A DNA stretch of 64,000 bases from an uncultured Paracoccaceae bacterium. Lineage in GTDB: Bacteria; Pseudomonadota; Alphaproteobacteria; Rhodobacterales; Rhodobacteraceae. Positions 53,001 through 60,847 of the stretch are shown one piece after another (position 1 is the first letter of the stretch; every line of letters begins with the position of its first letter). The stretch covers positions 62,001 through 126,000 of the forward strand of contig CANMVA010000003.1 in assembly GCA_947501355.1 (NCBI GenBank), written 5' to 3'. The position numbers and the translations under genes are program-made. The notes under the pieces are model-generated. The model was not told the DNA's origin. It saw only the letters and a list, made by a program, of their open reading frames with translations, and searched no databases.

Positions 53001-53318
53001 GACGACAGGATCACCATCGGGCGCAGCGACACAGCCATGGCAGGCGGGCAAGGCGCCGACAGCTTTATCATTGACGCGAGCCAGTTGGGCGCCGACAGCT
53101 TCCTGCACATCTTCGACTTCAACGCAGATGTCGACAGCCTCGTCTTCAAAGGCGCGGTCACGCTGTCGAACCTCACCACCGACACGGAGGGCACCCGTAT
53201 GGAGATCGCGGGCGAGGACGACATCATGGCGATCCTGACCCTCGATCAGGTGACCCTCAGCGAGGATGACATCCTCTTTGAGGATGAAGATCAGGATGAT
53301 CCAAATCTGGTTTTTTAA
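50097..53318 (+). CDS. Sulfatase fused to RTX calcium-binding repeats, predicted type I secreted
   Basis: A 1073-residue two-part protein. Residues 1-435 form a type I sulfatase: ILFIAVDDLFEFTAF with metal-binding Asp, the modification motif C54-N-P-S-R-TSSLTGKSP, and LHSDHGFQLGDKDHFGKFTL near 282-301. From about residue 443 onward come many GGxGxDxxx-type nonapeptides (GGAGDDVYFLYDN, GGTGDDILIGGRGTDFLKGG and more), grouped in modules with a recurring VDYxxxxxxxxVNLxxGRGxGGDAxGD spacer. The C-terminus (HIFDFNADVDSLVFKGAVTL) resembles serralysin-type export ends. No N-terminal signal peptide is present. Export by a type I system and formylglycine activation in the cytosol are inferred. Confidence 0.92.
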   Translation: MPDSPNILFIAVDDLFEFTAFRNSFGVEIQTPNMDRLLDKSAHFENAFATTPVCNPSRTSSLTGKSPFETNVLDNVVAWHEENPVEESLPAALKDDGYHTASAGKIFHGYKPPPDFVQDRVFSEEVPNIRDSFDKNDGLSNGGGWQAKGYTGADDQFYDHKVASWGVEFLEDYDQQDPFMLMLGFKHPHNNFEAPQQYYDLYDLDQIKVPDSWVAGDLSDAPAFAQQFMNKGQFFPDKDMDVWKGTVEGYLAAISHADAQIGRVLDALDASPHADNTAILLHSDHGFQLGDKDHFGKFTLWEESAKAPLFLHLPGMTEGTTISTPVSLIDIMPTLLDLAGADPAPYAIGESLMPLVDDDYGTHSGGPVFTQVYGSLSLRSDDLRFIRYADGSEELYNTATDPGQHTNLATDTAYAQTLQDLRAEMWIEADIYGLTTNDYDPTLTGTSGTDVLMAQPETETLEGGAGDDVYFLYDNTAQVVEAADGGHDLAYLSGVGPIDLPDNVEDGFIGVLTAPERIKVTGNDLDNTFWTQGASVELRAGAGDDVINTDQWSGNRLWGEDGNDILKGGNWSDRLDGGTGDDILIGGRGTDFLKGGAGADQMDGGAGFDTVDYKHADSDIYVNLHIGRGYGGDAQGDRLTGIERVWGSKYGDTIMGDHGANTLIGNNGDDYINAFSGDDDLYGGQGNDIILGGDDNDWIDGGTGDDTLDGGRGHDRIMGGEGADRINGGDGQDVADYSASDGDVYVNLNTGRGWGHDAEGDRLSNIEEVEGSDFNDTLMGSGGDDILIGGDGDDYINASHGDDILVGGRGADALIGSFGDDMVTYEDSAEGVVVQLGLGRGWQGDAAGDTYHGIEDAEGSTYADTLIGNAEDNMLIGGAGDDYIHGGHGDDLLEGGAGADALVGGTGLDIVDYTASGSGVTVNLTDLTAAGGDAAGDTFWAVEGVAGSDYDDDLTGAATSSGILGGDGDDRITIGRSDTAMAGGQGADSFIIDASQLGADSFLHIFDFNADVDSLVFKGAVTLSNLTTDTEGTRMEIAGEDDIMAILTLDQVTLSEDDILFEDEDQDDPNLVF

Positions 53319-53323
53319 TCATC

Positions 53324-53367
53324 GATGCGTCTCGCATCTAGGTAAATTGAGCCGCATCCCGATGCGG
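53324..53367. terminator. Two adjacent short hairpins after the RTX sulfatase gene
   Basis: GATGCG-TCT-CGCATC (53324-53338) and CCGCATC-CC-GATGCGG (53352-53367) follow the stop codon by a few bases. They share the GATGCG core and could pair with each other. No clear T-run follows, so termination is uncertain. Confidence 0.4.
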
Positions 53368-53492
53368 AAGAAAGCCCCCCTATTTCCTGCCAACTTCACG
53401 AAAAGCGACTTCTGTCCAACAAACTACGTTCTAGAAATGCGGGGACGTCTCTAAGAAAGGGAAGGTCGCGGGTTCTTCAGGTCGAAATTCAG

Positions 53493-54251
53493 TCACACCA
53501 CCACAACATCCGTGCCCCACTCGCGGCATTGCACCGCCAGGTCTCCGGGCAGATAGGCGTCCGTAAAGAAGACATCGATCTCGCGCAGGGACCCGATAGC
53601 CACCGGGGCCGAGCGCTCGAATTTCGAGTGATCGGCGACCAGAAAGCTCTGCCGCGCCCGGCGCAGGATCGTTTGGCTGACGCCCACCTCCTGCATGTCG
53701 AAATCCAGAATGTCGCCTTCGGTGTCCAGCGCTGAACACCCGATCACGGCGATGTCGAACTTGAACGTCTCGACCGAGCGCATGGTCAGCGGGCCGACCA
53801 ACCCGCCATCGCTCTTGCGCAATGCGCCTCCGGTGACGATCACCTCGCAATCGGGATTGCCACTCAGAATGTTCGCGACATTAATATTGTTCGTCATCAC
53901 CATAAGGTTGGAATGGCCTCGCAGCGCCTGCGCCACCGCTTCGGTGCTGGTTCCGATGTTCAGGAACACCGACGCGTCGTTCGGGATATGCGCCGCACAG
54001 GCCCGCGCCACCTGATCCTTGGCATCCATGTTCAGCTGGCGGCGCTCTTCATACCGGATATTGTCAACGCCTGAAGGCAGAACCGCCCCGCCATGCACCC
54101 GCTCCAGCTTGCCCGCATGGGCCATCTCGGTCAGGTCGCGACGGATTGTCTGCACGGTCACGTTGAACCGCTCGGCCAGGTCCTCGACAGTGACCTTGCC
54201 CTCCTTGCGGGCGATCTCCAGAATGTCCGGATGCCTGAATGTCTGAGACAT
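53493..54251 (-). CDS. glpR: DeoR-family glycerol-3-phosphate regulon repressor GlpR
   Basis: A 252-residue DeoR-family repressor. The N-terminal helix-turn-helix reads HPDILEIARKEGKVTVEDLA and ERFNVTVQTIRRDLTEMAHA, with the characteristic GKLERVHGGA after it. The sugar-phosphate-binding domain has FLNIGTSTEAVAQAL, NNINVANILSGNPDCEVIVT and LVADHSKFERSAPV. The ATG at 54251 has a GAGGAGG ribosome-binding site; an upstream in-frame start at 54314 is rejected. It is divergent from glpD, with inverted repeats in between, and should repress the glycerol operon until glycerol-3-phosphate binds. Confidence 0.9.
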   Translation of the reverse strand: MSQTFRHPDILEIARKEGKVTVEDLAERFNVTVQTIRRDLTEMAHAGKLERVHGGAVLPSGVDNIRYEERRQLNMDAKDQVARACAAHIPNDASVFLNIGTSTEAVAQALRGHSNLMVMTNNINVANILSGNPDCEVIVTGGALRKSDGGLVGPLTMRSVETFKFDIAVIGCSALDTEGDILDFDMQEVGVSQTILRRARQSFLVADHSKFERSAPVAIGSLREIDVFFTDAYLPGDLAVQCREWGTDVVVV

Positions 54252-54288
54252 GGGCTTCCTCCTCGCCTCCCCCTCATTGCCTTCGTTT

Positions 54289-54314
54289 TTGTTCGATTTG
54301 ACGATTCCGAACAA
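54289..54314. promoter_or_regulatory. Putative GlpR operator 1
   Basis: TTGTTCG and CGAACAA form a perfect inverted repeat with a 12-base spacer in the glpR-glpD gap, 38 bp upstream of the glpR start. A DeoR-family repressor would be expected to bind such a site. Confidence 0.5.
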
Positions 54315-54385
54315 CCCGATTCGCGGTCTAAGCGGCCGTCTAGGCCATATTCTTTGCAGAACATACGCGATTCAAAGCGCTTTGG

Positions 54386-54430
54386 GTTCGTTTTATCCAC
54401 AGAGCATTTGATAAAAGAACCAAAACGAAC
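54386..54430. promoter_or_regulatory. Putative GlpR operator 2 near the glpD start
   Basis: GTTCGTTTTATC at 54386-54397 pairs with GATAAAAGAACC at 54410-54421 (one inserted base), and GTTCGTTTT also pairs exactly with AAAACGAAC at 54422-54430. The GTTCG core is shared with the first site. It lies 73-117 bp before the glpD start. Confidence 0.5.
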
Positions 54431-54502
54431 AATTACCTGTTGACGCCATGGCACAAGACTGTTTCCCTAAATGTCGCACGCCACATCTGGGAGGAGGGGT
54501 TT

Positions 54503-56092
54503 GTGCCCAACGCGACCGCGACATCACCAGTCGATCTGTTCGTCATTGGCGGCGGCATCAATGGATGCGGCATCGCCCGGGACGCCGCTGGTCGCGGTCT
54601 CTCTGTGACATTGGCCGAGATGAACGATCTGGCCTCCGCCACCTCCTCTGCATCGACCAAGCTCTTCCATGGTGGCCTGCGCTATCTTGAATACTTCGAG
54701 GTCCGCCTCGTCCGCGAAGCCCTGATCGAGCGCGAGGTTCTGCTCCGCGCAATGCCCCACATCTCGTGGCCCATGCGCTTCGTGCTGCCCTATCACAAAG
54801 ACATGCGGTTCGAGGGCGAAACGCCAACTTCGAAACTGCTCAACGTCTTCATGCCGTGGATGAAAGGGCGCCGCCCCGCGTGGCTGATCCGCCTCGGCCT
54901 CTTCATGTATGACAATCTGGGCGGCCGCAAAATCCTGCCCGCGACCTCCACCGTTAACCTTAACGCCGACCCCGCAGGCGCGCCGCTTCAGGACCGCTTT
55001 GAAAAAGCGTTCGAATACTCCGATTGCTGGATCGAGGATTCCCGCCTCGTCGTTCTCAACGCCCGCGATGCCGAAGCCCGCGGTGCTCAGATCAACACAC
55101 GCACGAAAGTCCTCAGCGCAGAACGCGATGGTGATCTGTGGAAAGTGACCCTGCAAAACGATCACGGCACGCGCACAGTTTACGCCAAAATGCTGGTCAA
55201 CGCAGGCGGCCCCTGGGTCGAGGATATCATCCGCAACACCGCCCGCATCAACTCTGCCGAAGGGGTGCGCCTTGTGCGCGGCTCCCACATTGTGACCCGG
55301 AAACTCTTCGACCACGACAAATGCTATTTCTTTCAGGGCGAGGATGGCCGCATCATTTTCGCCATTCCCTATGAGACGGATTTCACCCTGATCGGCACCA
55401 CCGATGCCGACCATCCAGATCCGTCGCTCAAGCCCGAATGCACGCCCGAAGAAAACGCCTATCTGCGCGATTTCGCGTCGAAATATTTCAAGCAGCCCGT
55501 CACCGAGGATGACGTCGTCTGGACCTATTCCGGCGTCCGCCCACTTTATGATGACGGGGCCAGCTCGGCCACCGCCGCCACCCGCGACTATGTTTTGAAA
55601 GTCGATCAGACCGGCGGTGCGCCCTTGCTCAACGTCTTCGGCGGCAAGATCACAACATACCGGAAGCTGGCCGAACACGCGCTGGAAAAAATCGTGCCGT
55701 TCTTCCCCCAAGCAACCGGCGCATGGACCGCGGGCGTCCCCCTACCCGGCGGCGATTTCCCGGTCGAAGGCGTCCAGGCTCAGGTCGAGAAGCTGCAATT
55801 CGAGCGTCCCTTCCTCGATGACCGCTGGGCCCTCCGCCTGATCCGTGCCTACGGGACCGAGGCGCATGACATCGTGCAAAATGCCGCCCGCGCCGAAGAC
55901 CTCGGCCAGGATTTCGGCGCCACACTGACCGAGGCCGAAATCCGCTGGCTCATGGTTAACGAATATGCCCAAAACGCCGCCGACATTGTCTGGCGCCGCT
56001 CGAAACTCGGCCTGCGGTTAAACAAGACCCAGATCGACGCCATCGACGCCTTCATGGCCGACACCACCCCTCACACCGCTGCGGCAGAATGA
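54503..56092 (+). CDS. glpD: Glycerol-3-phosphate dehydrogenase, aerobic (FAD)
   Basis: A 529-residue FAD enzyme oxidising glycerol-3-phosphate to dihydroxyacetone phosphate and feeding electrons to quinone at the inner membrane. The FAD motif is VDLFVIGGGINGCGIARDAA; then STKLFHGGLRYLEYFEVRLV, LVNAGGPWVEDI, GVRLVRGSHIV and VWTYSGVRPLYDDGAS. The GTG at 54503 has a strong GGAGG site 8 bases upstream and fits the family N-terminus; the frame is open to an ATG at 54440 but those residues do not look native. It is the first gene of the glycerol operon. Confidence 0.93.
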   Translation: MPNATATSPVDLFVIGGGINGCGIARDAAGRGLSVTLAEMNDLASATSSASTKLFHGGLRYLEYFEVRLVREALIEREVLLRAMPHISWPMRFVLPYHKDMRFEGETPTSKLLNVFMPWMKGRRPAWLIRLGLFMYDNLGGRKILPATSTVNLNADPAGAPLQDRFEKAFEYSDCWIEDSRLVVLNARDAEARGAQINTRTKVLSAERDGDLWKVTLQNDHGTRTVYAKMLVNAGGPWVEDIIRNTARINSAEGVRLVRGSHIVTRKLFDHDKCYFFQGEDGRIIFAIPYETDFTLIGTTDADHPDPSLKPECTPEENAYLRDFASKYFKQPVTEDDVVWTYSGVRPLYDDGASSATAATRDYVLKVDQTGGAPLLNVFGGKITTYRKLAEHALEKIVPFFPQATGAWTAGVPLPGGDFPVEGVQAQVEKLQFERPFLDDRWALRLIRAYGTEAHDIVQNAARAEDLGQDFGATLTEAEIRWLMVNEYAQNAADIVWRRSKLGLRLNKTQIDAIDAFMADTTPHTAAAE

Positions 56093-56098
56093 AGACCA

Positions 56099-57190
56099 AT
56101 GACGCTAGAGCTTAAAAACGTATCCAAAACCGTCGCCGGGCAGACCCACATCTACCCCACCGATCTGACGCTGGAACCCGCCACGATGAACGTCCTGCTC
56201 GGGGCGACCTCTTCGGGCAAAACCTCGCTGATGCGTATCATGGCGGGCCTCGACGTTCCCGCCACCGGCTCGATCCACTGGCAGGGCCAAGACGTCACCG
56301 GCATGCGCGTCCAGGACCGCAAGGTCGCGATGGTCTACCAGCAATTCATCAACTACCCGTCGATGAGCGTTTACGACAACATCGCCTCGCCCATGCGCCT
56401 GCTTGGCAAATCCAGCGCCGAGATCGACAAGGCCGTCCGCAAGACCGCCGATCTGATGCAGCTCACCCCGATGCTGGACCGCAAACCGCTTGAGTTGTCG
56501 GGTGGCCAGCAACAGCGCTGCGCCCTCGCCCGTGCCCTCGTCAAAGATGCGGGCCTCGTCCTGCTCGACGAACCCCTCGCCAATCTCGACTACAAACTCC
56601 GCGAAGAACTGCGCGCCGAGATTCCCAAGATCTTCGCCGAAGCTGGCTCCATCTTCGTATATGCCACGACCGAACCCGAAGAGGCGCTCCTTCTCGGTGG
56701 CAACACCGCGACCCTCTGGGAAGGCCGCGTCACCCAATTCGGCCCCACCCCTTCGGTCTACCGCACCCCCACCGACGCCACGACCGCGCGCGTCTTCTCG
56801 GACCCGCCGATGAACTTTCTAACCGTGCGCAAGGAAGGCAACAAAATCCATTTCGGCGACGGTCAAAGCGCCGACACCACCGGCGCGCTCGCCGCCCTGG
56901 CCGACGGCACCTATCAAGCCGGTTTCCGCCCCAACCACTTGGAGCTCGACGAGCCCCAAGGCGATCCGCTCCAGTTCGCCACAACCCTCGCCGTGACCGA
57001 AATCACCGGGTCCGAGACCTTCGTGCATCTCGACTACCACGGCGACCGTTGGGTCGGCCTCGTCCACGGCATTCGCAACCTCGAAATCGGGGCAGAGCTG
57101 CCCGTCTATCTCGACCCGTCCCATGTCTACATTTTCGCAAAAGAGACCGGAGCCCTCGTCGCCCCCGCCTCTTATGCCAGCGCCGCGTAA
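56099..57190 (+). CDS. glpS: Glycerol ABC transporter ATP-binding protein GlpS
   Basis: A 363-residue ATPase of the carbohydrate (MalK/UgpC) type, one of two in the GlpSTPQV glycerol importer described in Rhizobium. Walker A is GATSSGKT (residues 35-42), signature LSGGQQQR from 133, Walker B LVLLDEP with D157-E158. At the H-loop the usual YVTHDQ is replaced by YATTEP, so the switch histidine is Thr191. The C-terminal regulatory domain follows from about residue 235. It begins 6 bp after the glpD stop. Confidence 0.88.
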   Translation: MTLELKNVSKTVAGQTHIYPTDLTLEPATMNVLLGATSSGKTSLMRIMAGLDVPATGSIHWQGQDVTGMRVQDRKVAMVYQQFINYPSMSVYDNIASPMRLLGKSSAEIDKAVRKTADLMQLTPMLDRKPLELSGGQQQRCALARALVKDAGLVLLDEPLANLDYKLREELRAEIPKIFAEAGSIFVYATTEPEEALLLGGNTATLWEGRVTQFGPTPSVYRTPTDATTARVFSDPPMNFLTVRKEGNKIHFGDGQSADTTGALAALADGTYQAGFRPNHLELDEPQGDPLQFATTLAVTEITGSETFVHLDYHGDRWVGLVHGIRNLEIGAELPVYLDPSHVYIFAKETGALVAPASYASAA

Positions 57191-57199
57191 GGAAATCCG

Positions 57200-58296
57200 A
57201 TGGCCAAGATCACCCTCGATAACCTCGCGCACAGCTACTACCCGAACCCCAAAGGCGAGGATGATTTCGCGCTGAAGGAACTTAATCACGACTGGAACGA
57301 CGGCGAAGCCTACGCCCTGCTTGGCTCCTCCGGTTGCGGCAAGTCCACGCTTCTCAACATCATCTCCGGCCTTTTGGAGCCGTCCCAAGGCCGCATCCTC
57401 TTCAACGATGTCGATGTCACCCATGCCCCCACGACCGAACGCAACATCGCCCAGGTTTTCCAGTTTCCCGTCGTCTACGACACGATGACGGTCCGCGATA
57501 ACCTCGCCTTCCCACTGCGCAATCGCGGCGCTGACCCGAAATACGTCGCCGAACGCGTCCAGAAAATCGGCGCCATGATCGGGATGGAGGCGGAGTTGGA
57601 CCGCAAGGCCCGTGGCCTCACCGCCGACGCCAAGCAAAAGATCAGCCTTGGCCGCGGCATGGTCCGCGAAGACGTCAACGCGCTCCTCTTCGACGAGCCG
57701 TTAACCGTGATCGACCCCCACATGAAGTGGGAGCTGCGCACACAGCTCAAAGCGCTCCATCACGAGTTCGGCCACACGATGATCTACGTCACCCATGACC
57801 AGACCGAGGCGCTAACCTTCGCCGACAAGGTCGTCGTCATGTATGATGGCCGCGTCGTCCAGATCGGCACGCCCCAGCAGCTGTTCGAGACGCCCGAACA
57901 CACCTTCGTCGGCTATTTCATCGGCTCCCCCGGCATGAACGTGCTGGACGCCGAGGTCACCGGCCAGACCGCCCGCGTGGGCGACACGGACATCCCCCTC
58001 GCAAACGGCTATGACGGGCTGACGGGCACAATCCAGATCGGTGTGCGCCCCGAATTTGCGTCGCTGACGACCGATCCCACCGGCCTGCCCGTCACCATCC
58101 GCCGCATCGAAGACGTGGGCCGCCACAAGATCATCCGCGCCGACTACCAAGGCACCGAAATCAACGTGATCGCCAACGAAGGCAGTCCGATCGACGCCGA
58201 CGCCACCCGCATCGCCTTCGACCCCTCGGGCATCAATGTCTACGCCGACGATTGGCGCGTCGCACCGTCGTCCAAATCCGTCGGAAAGGCCGCGTG

Positions 58297-58297
<1 letters not shown>
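57200..58297 (+). CDS. glpT: Glycerol ABC transporter ATP-binding protein GlpT
   Basis: A 365-residue ATPase, the second of the pair (not the E. coli glycerol-3-phosphate antiporter also named GlpT). Walker A GSSGCGKST (42-50), Walker B ALLFDEP with D165-E166 and H-loop MIYVTHDQTEA with His199 are intact. The signature is not LSGGQ but LTADAKQKISLGRGM (from residue 140). With GlpS this gives a heterodimer with one degenerate composite site. The stop overlaps the glpP start by one base (TGATG). Confidence 0.88.
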
Positions 58298-59169
<872 letters not shown>

Positions 59170-60024
59170 ATGACTGACGCAACCGCCACCACATTCACGC
59201 CCGCCAAGCGCCGCGCGAAACCGCTGATCAACAAAAGCGCGGTCGTGATGACGCTCTATCTGCTGTTCCTGTTCCTGCCGATCTACTGGCTCATCAACAT
59301 GAGCCTCAAGACGAACACGGAAATCCTCAGCAGCTTCTCGCTCTGGCCCCAGAACCTGACATTCGAGAATTACGCGACAATCCTCACCGATCCGGCGTGG
59401 TATTCCGGTTACATCAACTCGCTGATCTACGTGGTCATCAACACCGTGATCAGCCTCGCCGTGGCGCTGCCCGCCGCCTACGCCTTCAGCCGCTACAGCT
59501 TCATGGGCGACAAGCACCTGTTCTTCTGGCTGCTCACCAACCGCATGGCACCGCCCGCGGTGTTCGCCCTGCCCTTCTTCCAGCTCTATTCCTCCGTTGG
59601 CCTCTTCGACACGCACATCGCCGTGGCCCTTGCCCACTGCCTCTTCAACGTGCCCCTCGCCGTTTGGATCCTCGAAGGCTTTATGCGCGGTGTCCCGAAA
59701 GAAATCGACGAGACCGCCTATCTCGACGGCTACTCCTTCCCGCGCTTCTTCACGCGCATCTTCATGCCGCTGATCGCATCCGGCATCGGCGTCGCCGCGT
59801 TCTTCTGCTTCATGTTCTCATGGGTCGAACTGCTGCTCTCGCGCACGCTCACATCCGTGGACGCCAAACCCATCGCCGCCACCATGACCCGAACCCAAGG
59901 CGCCGCCGGCATCGACTGGGGCGTGCTGGCAGCCGCCGGTGTCTTAACCATCGTCCCCGGAGCGCTCGTGATCTATTTCGTCCGCAACTACATCGCCAAG
60001 GGCTTCGCCCTGGGGAGGGTGTGA
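59170..60024 (+). CDS. glpQ: Glycerol ABC transporter permease GlpQ
   Basis: A 284-residue MalG-type permease with six membrane segments, starting directly after the glpP stop. Features are MTLYLLFLFLPIYWLINMSL, YVVINTVISLAVALPAAYAF, FALPFFQLYSSVGLFDTHIA and the EAA motif DETAYLDGYSFPRFFTRIFM. The name is that of the Rhizobium glycerol permease, not the glycerophosphodiester phosphodiesterase. The stop overlaps by one base the ATG of an unrelated small gene inserted before the DUF2160 gene. Confidence 0.9.
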   Translation: MTDATATTFTPAKRRAKPLINKSAVVMTLYLLFLFLPIYWLINMSLKTNTEILSSFSLWPQNLTFENYATILTDPAWYSGYINSLIYVVINTVISLAVALPAAYAFSRYSFMGDKHLFFWLLTNRMAPPAVFALPFFQLYSSVGLFDTHIAVALAHCLFNVPLAVWILEGFMRGVPKEIDETAYLDGYSFPRFFTRIFMPLIASGIGVAAFFCFMFSWVELLLSRTLTSVDAKPIAATMTRTQGAAGIDWGVLAAAGVLTIVPGALVIYFVRNYIAKGFALGRV

Positions 60025-60509
60025 TGGATTGGGTAGCCGCTTACGGCGCAGCTTTATCAACATTTTTGGCCGCTATTGCTGGTTGGAACTGGTGGCAGCG
60101 GGAAATCTACCTAACCGTCCATGGCATTCATCCATCTGATAATGCCTTCAAGAAAGATCACAACTTTAGTGTCGCGATCACGAATTCAGGACGCCGCCCT
60201 ACAGTCGTGCATTGTGTCAAAATAGACTTTCTGACGCACAAATCGAACCGATCTGAGAGCATTGGAGCCGCTCAGTTTGATAGCGCATCGAGTTGGGATC
60301 CTTCACAAAAAATGGAACCCATTGAAGGCAAACCTAATACCAGTCGGAGGGTTCCGAACGTCTTGCAGGTAGGTGACGAGTTGCATGGACAGTTCTCGCC
60401 CATCAAAGACTATCTGCCAGCAATACATTGGATAAAGATCACAGCATCCGCCAGAAACTCAAAACGGGGCTTCGTTGGCTGGATTGCTCCCATGGAAAGG
60501 ACCTCATAA
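60024..60509 (+). CDS. Unknown small membrane-anchored protein inserted in the glycerol operon
   Basis: A 161-residue protein with one N-terminal membrane segment, WVAAYGAALSTFLAAIAGWN, and a soluble domain of about 135 residues that looks beta-rich (NFSVAITNSGRRPTVVHCVK). I do not recognise a family. The start and stop are tied to the neighbours by TGATG and TAATG one-base overlaps. The sequence is clearly lower in GC, with many A/T third positions, than glpQ before and the DUF2160 gene after, so it looks acquired. It has no counterpart in the glpSTPQV layout known to me. Confidence 0.65.
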   Translation: MDWVAAYGAALSTFLAAIAGWNWWQREIYLTVHGIHPSDNAFKKDHNFSVAITNSGRRPTVVHCVKIDFLTHKSNRSESIGAAQFDSASSWDPSQKMEPIEGKPNTSRRVPNVLQVGDELHGQFSPIKDYLPAIHWIKITASARNSKRGFVGWIAPMERTS

Positions 60510-60781
60510 TGGAATGGATGGCCTGGACCCTGCCCACCGCGATCTTCTTCGGCTGCATCGCGGCGCTGCTTATCACCTTCACGATCCTCGCGATCAAATA
60601 CCCCGAGACGCCTCGCGTCGGCATCCTGCGCATTGAAACCACGCGCGGCGACCGGCTTTTCATCACGCTGCTCGGCTCGGCCTTCATCAACATCGCATGG
60701 CTCGGCCTCGTGGGCGATCACCAGCCCTATGCGCTGCTCGTCTGCCTTGCCTACGCCGCTGCGGTCTTCCGCTGGGTCTGA
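60509..60781 (+). CDS. DUF2160 small membrane protein of the glycerol operon
   Basis: A 90-residue membrane protein with two or three hydrophobic segments: WTLPTAIFFGCIAALLITFT, LGSAFINIAWLGLVG and ALLVCLAYAAAVFRWV, and the conserved YPETPRVGILRIETTRGDRLF loop. DUF2160 proteins are regularly found between the permease and binding-protein genes of glycerol importers, so an accessory role in transport is likely but unproven. The ATG at 60509 overlaps the stop of the inserted gene. Confidence 0.85.
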   Translation: MEWMAWTLPTAIFFGCIAALLITFTILAIKYPETPRVGILRIETTRGDRLFITLLGSAFINIAWLGLVGDHQPYALLVCLAYAAAVFRWV

Positions 60782-60788
60782 CATTACC

Positions 60789-60811
60789 CCGGAGCAGATA
60801 CCCCGCTCCGG
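60789..60811 (+). promoter_or_regulatory. Intercistronic hairpin before glpV
   Basis: CCGGAGC and GCTCCGG form a 7-bp stem with a 9-base loop between the DUF2160 gene and glpV. No T-run follows. Such hairpins commonly protect or segment mRNA ahead of highly expressed binding-protein genes. Confidence 0.5.
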
Positions 60812-60847
60812 CCCGATCAAGAAAACGGTTCAAAAGGGAGGACAACT

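Noticed and set aside
51510-53108. A 532-codon antisense frame rich in Ala/Val/Ile repeats
   Set aside because: It is the reverse reading of the repetitive RTX region; the repetition itself keeps the frame open.
51420-53200. Possible CRISPR-like or tandem DNA repeat array
   Set aside because: The periodicity is at protein level (GGxGxD nonapeptides) with varying codons, so it is coding RTX repeat, not a DNA array.
59397-60509. A 370-codon frame running through glpQ into the inserted gene
   Set aside because: The first two thirds are an out-of-frame reading of glpQ; only the part from the ATG at 60024 is plausible as a gene.
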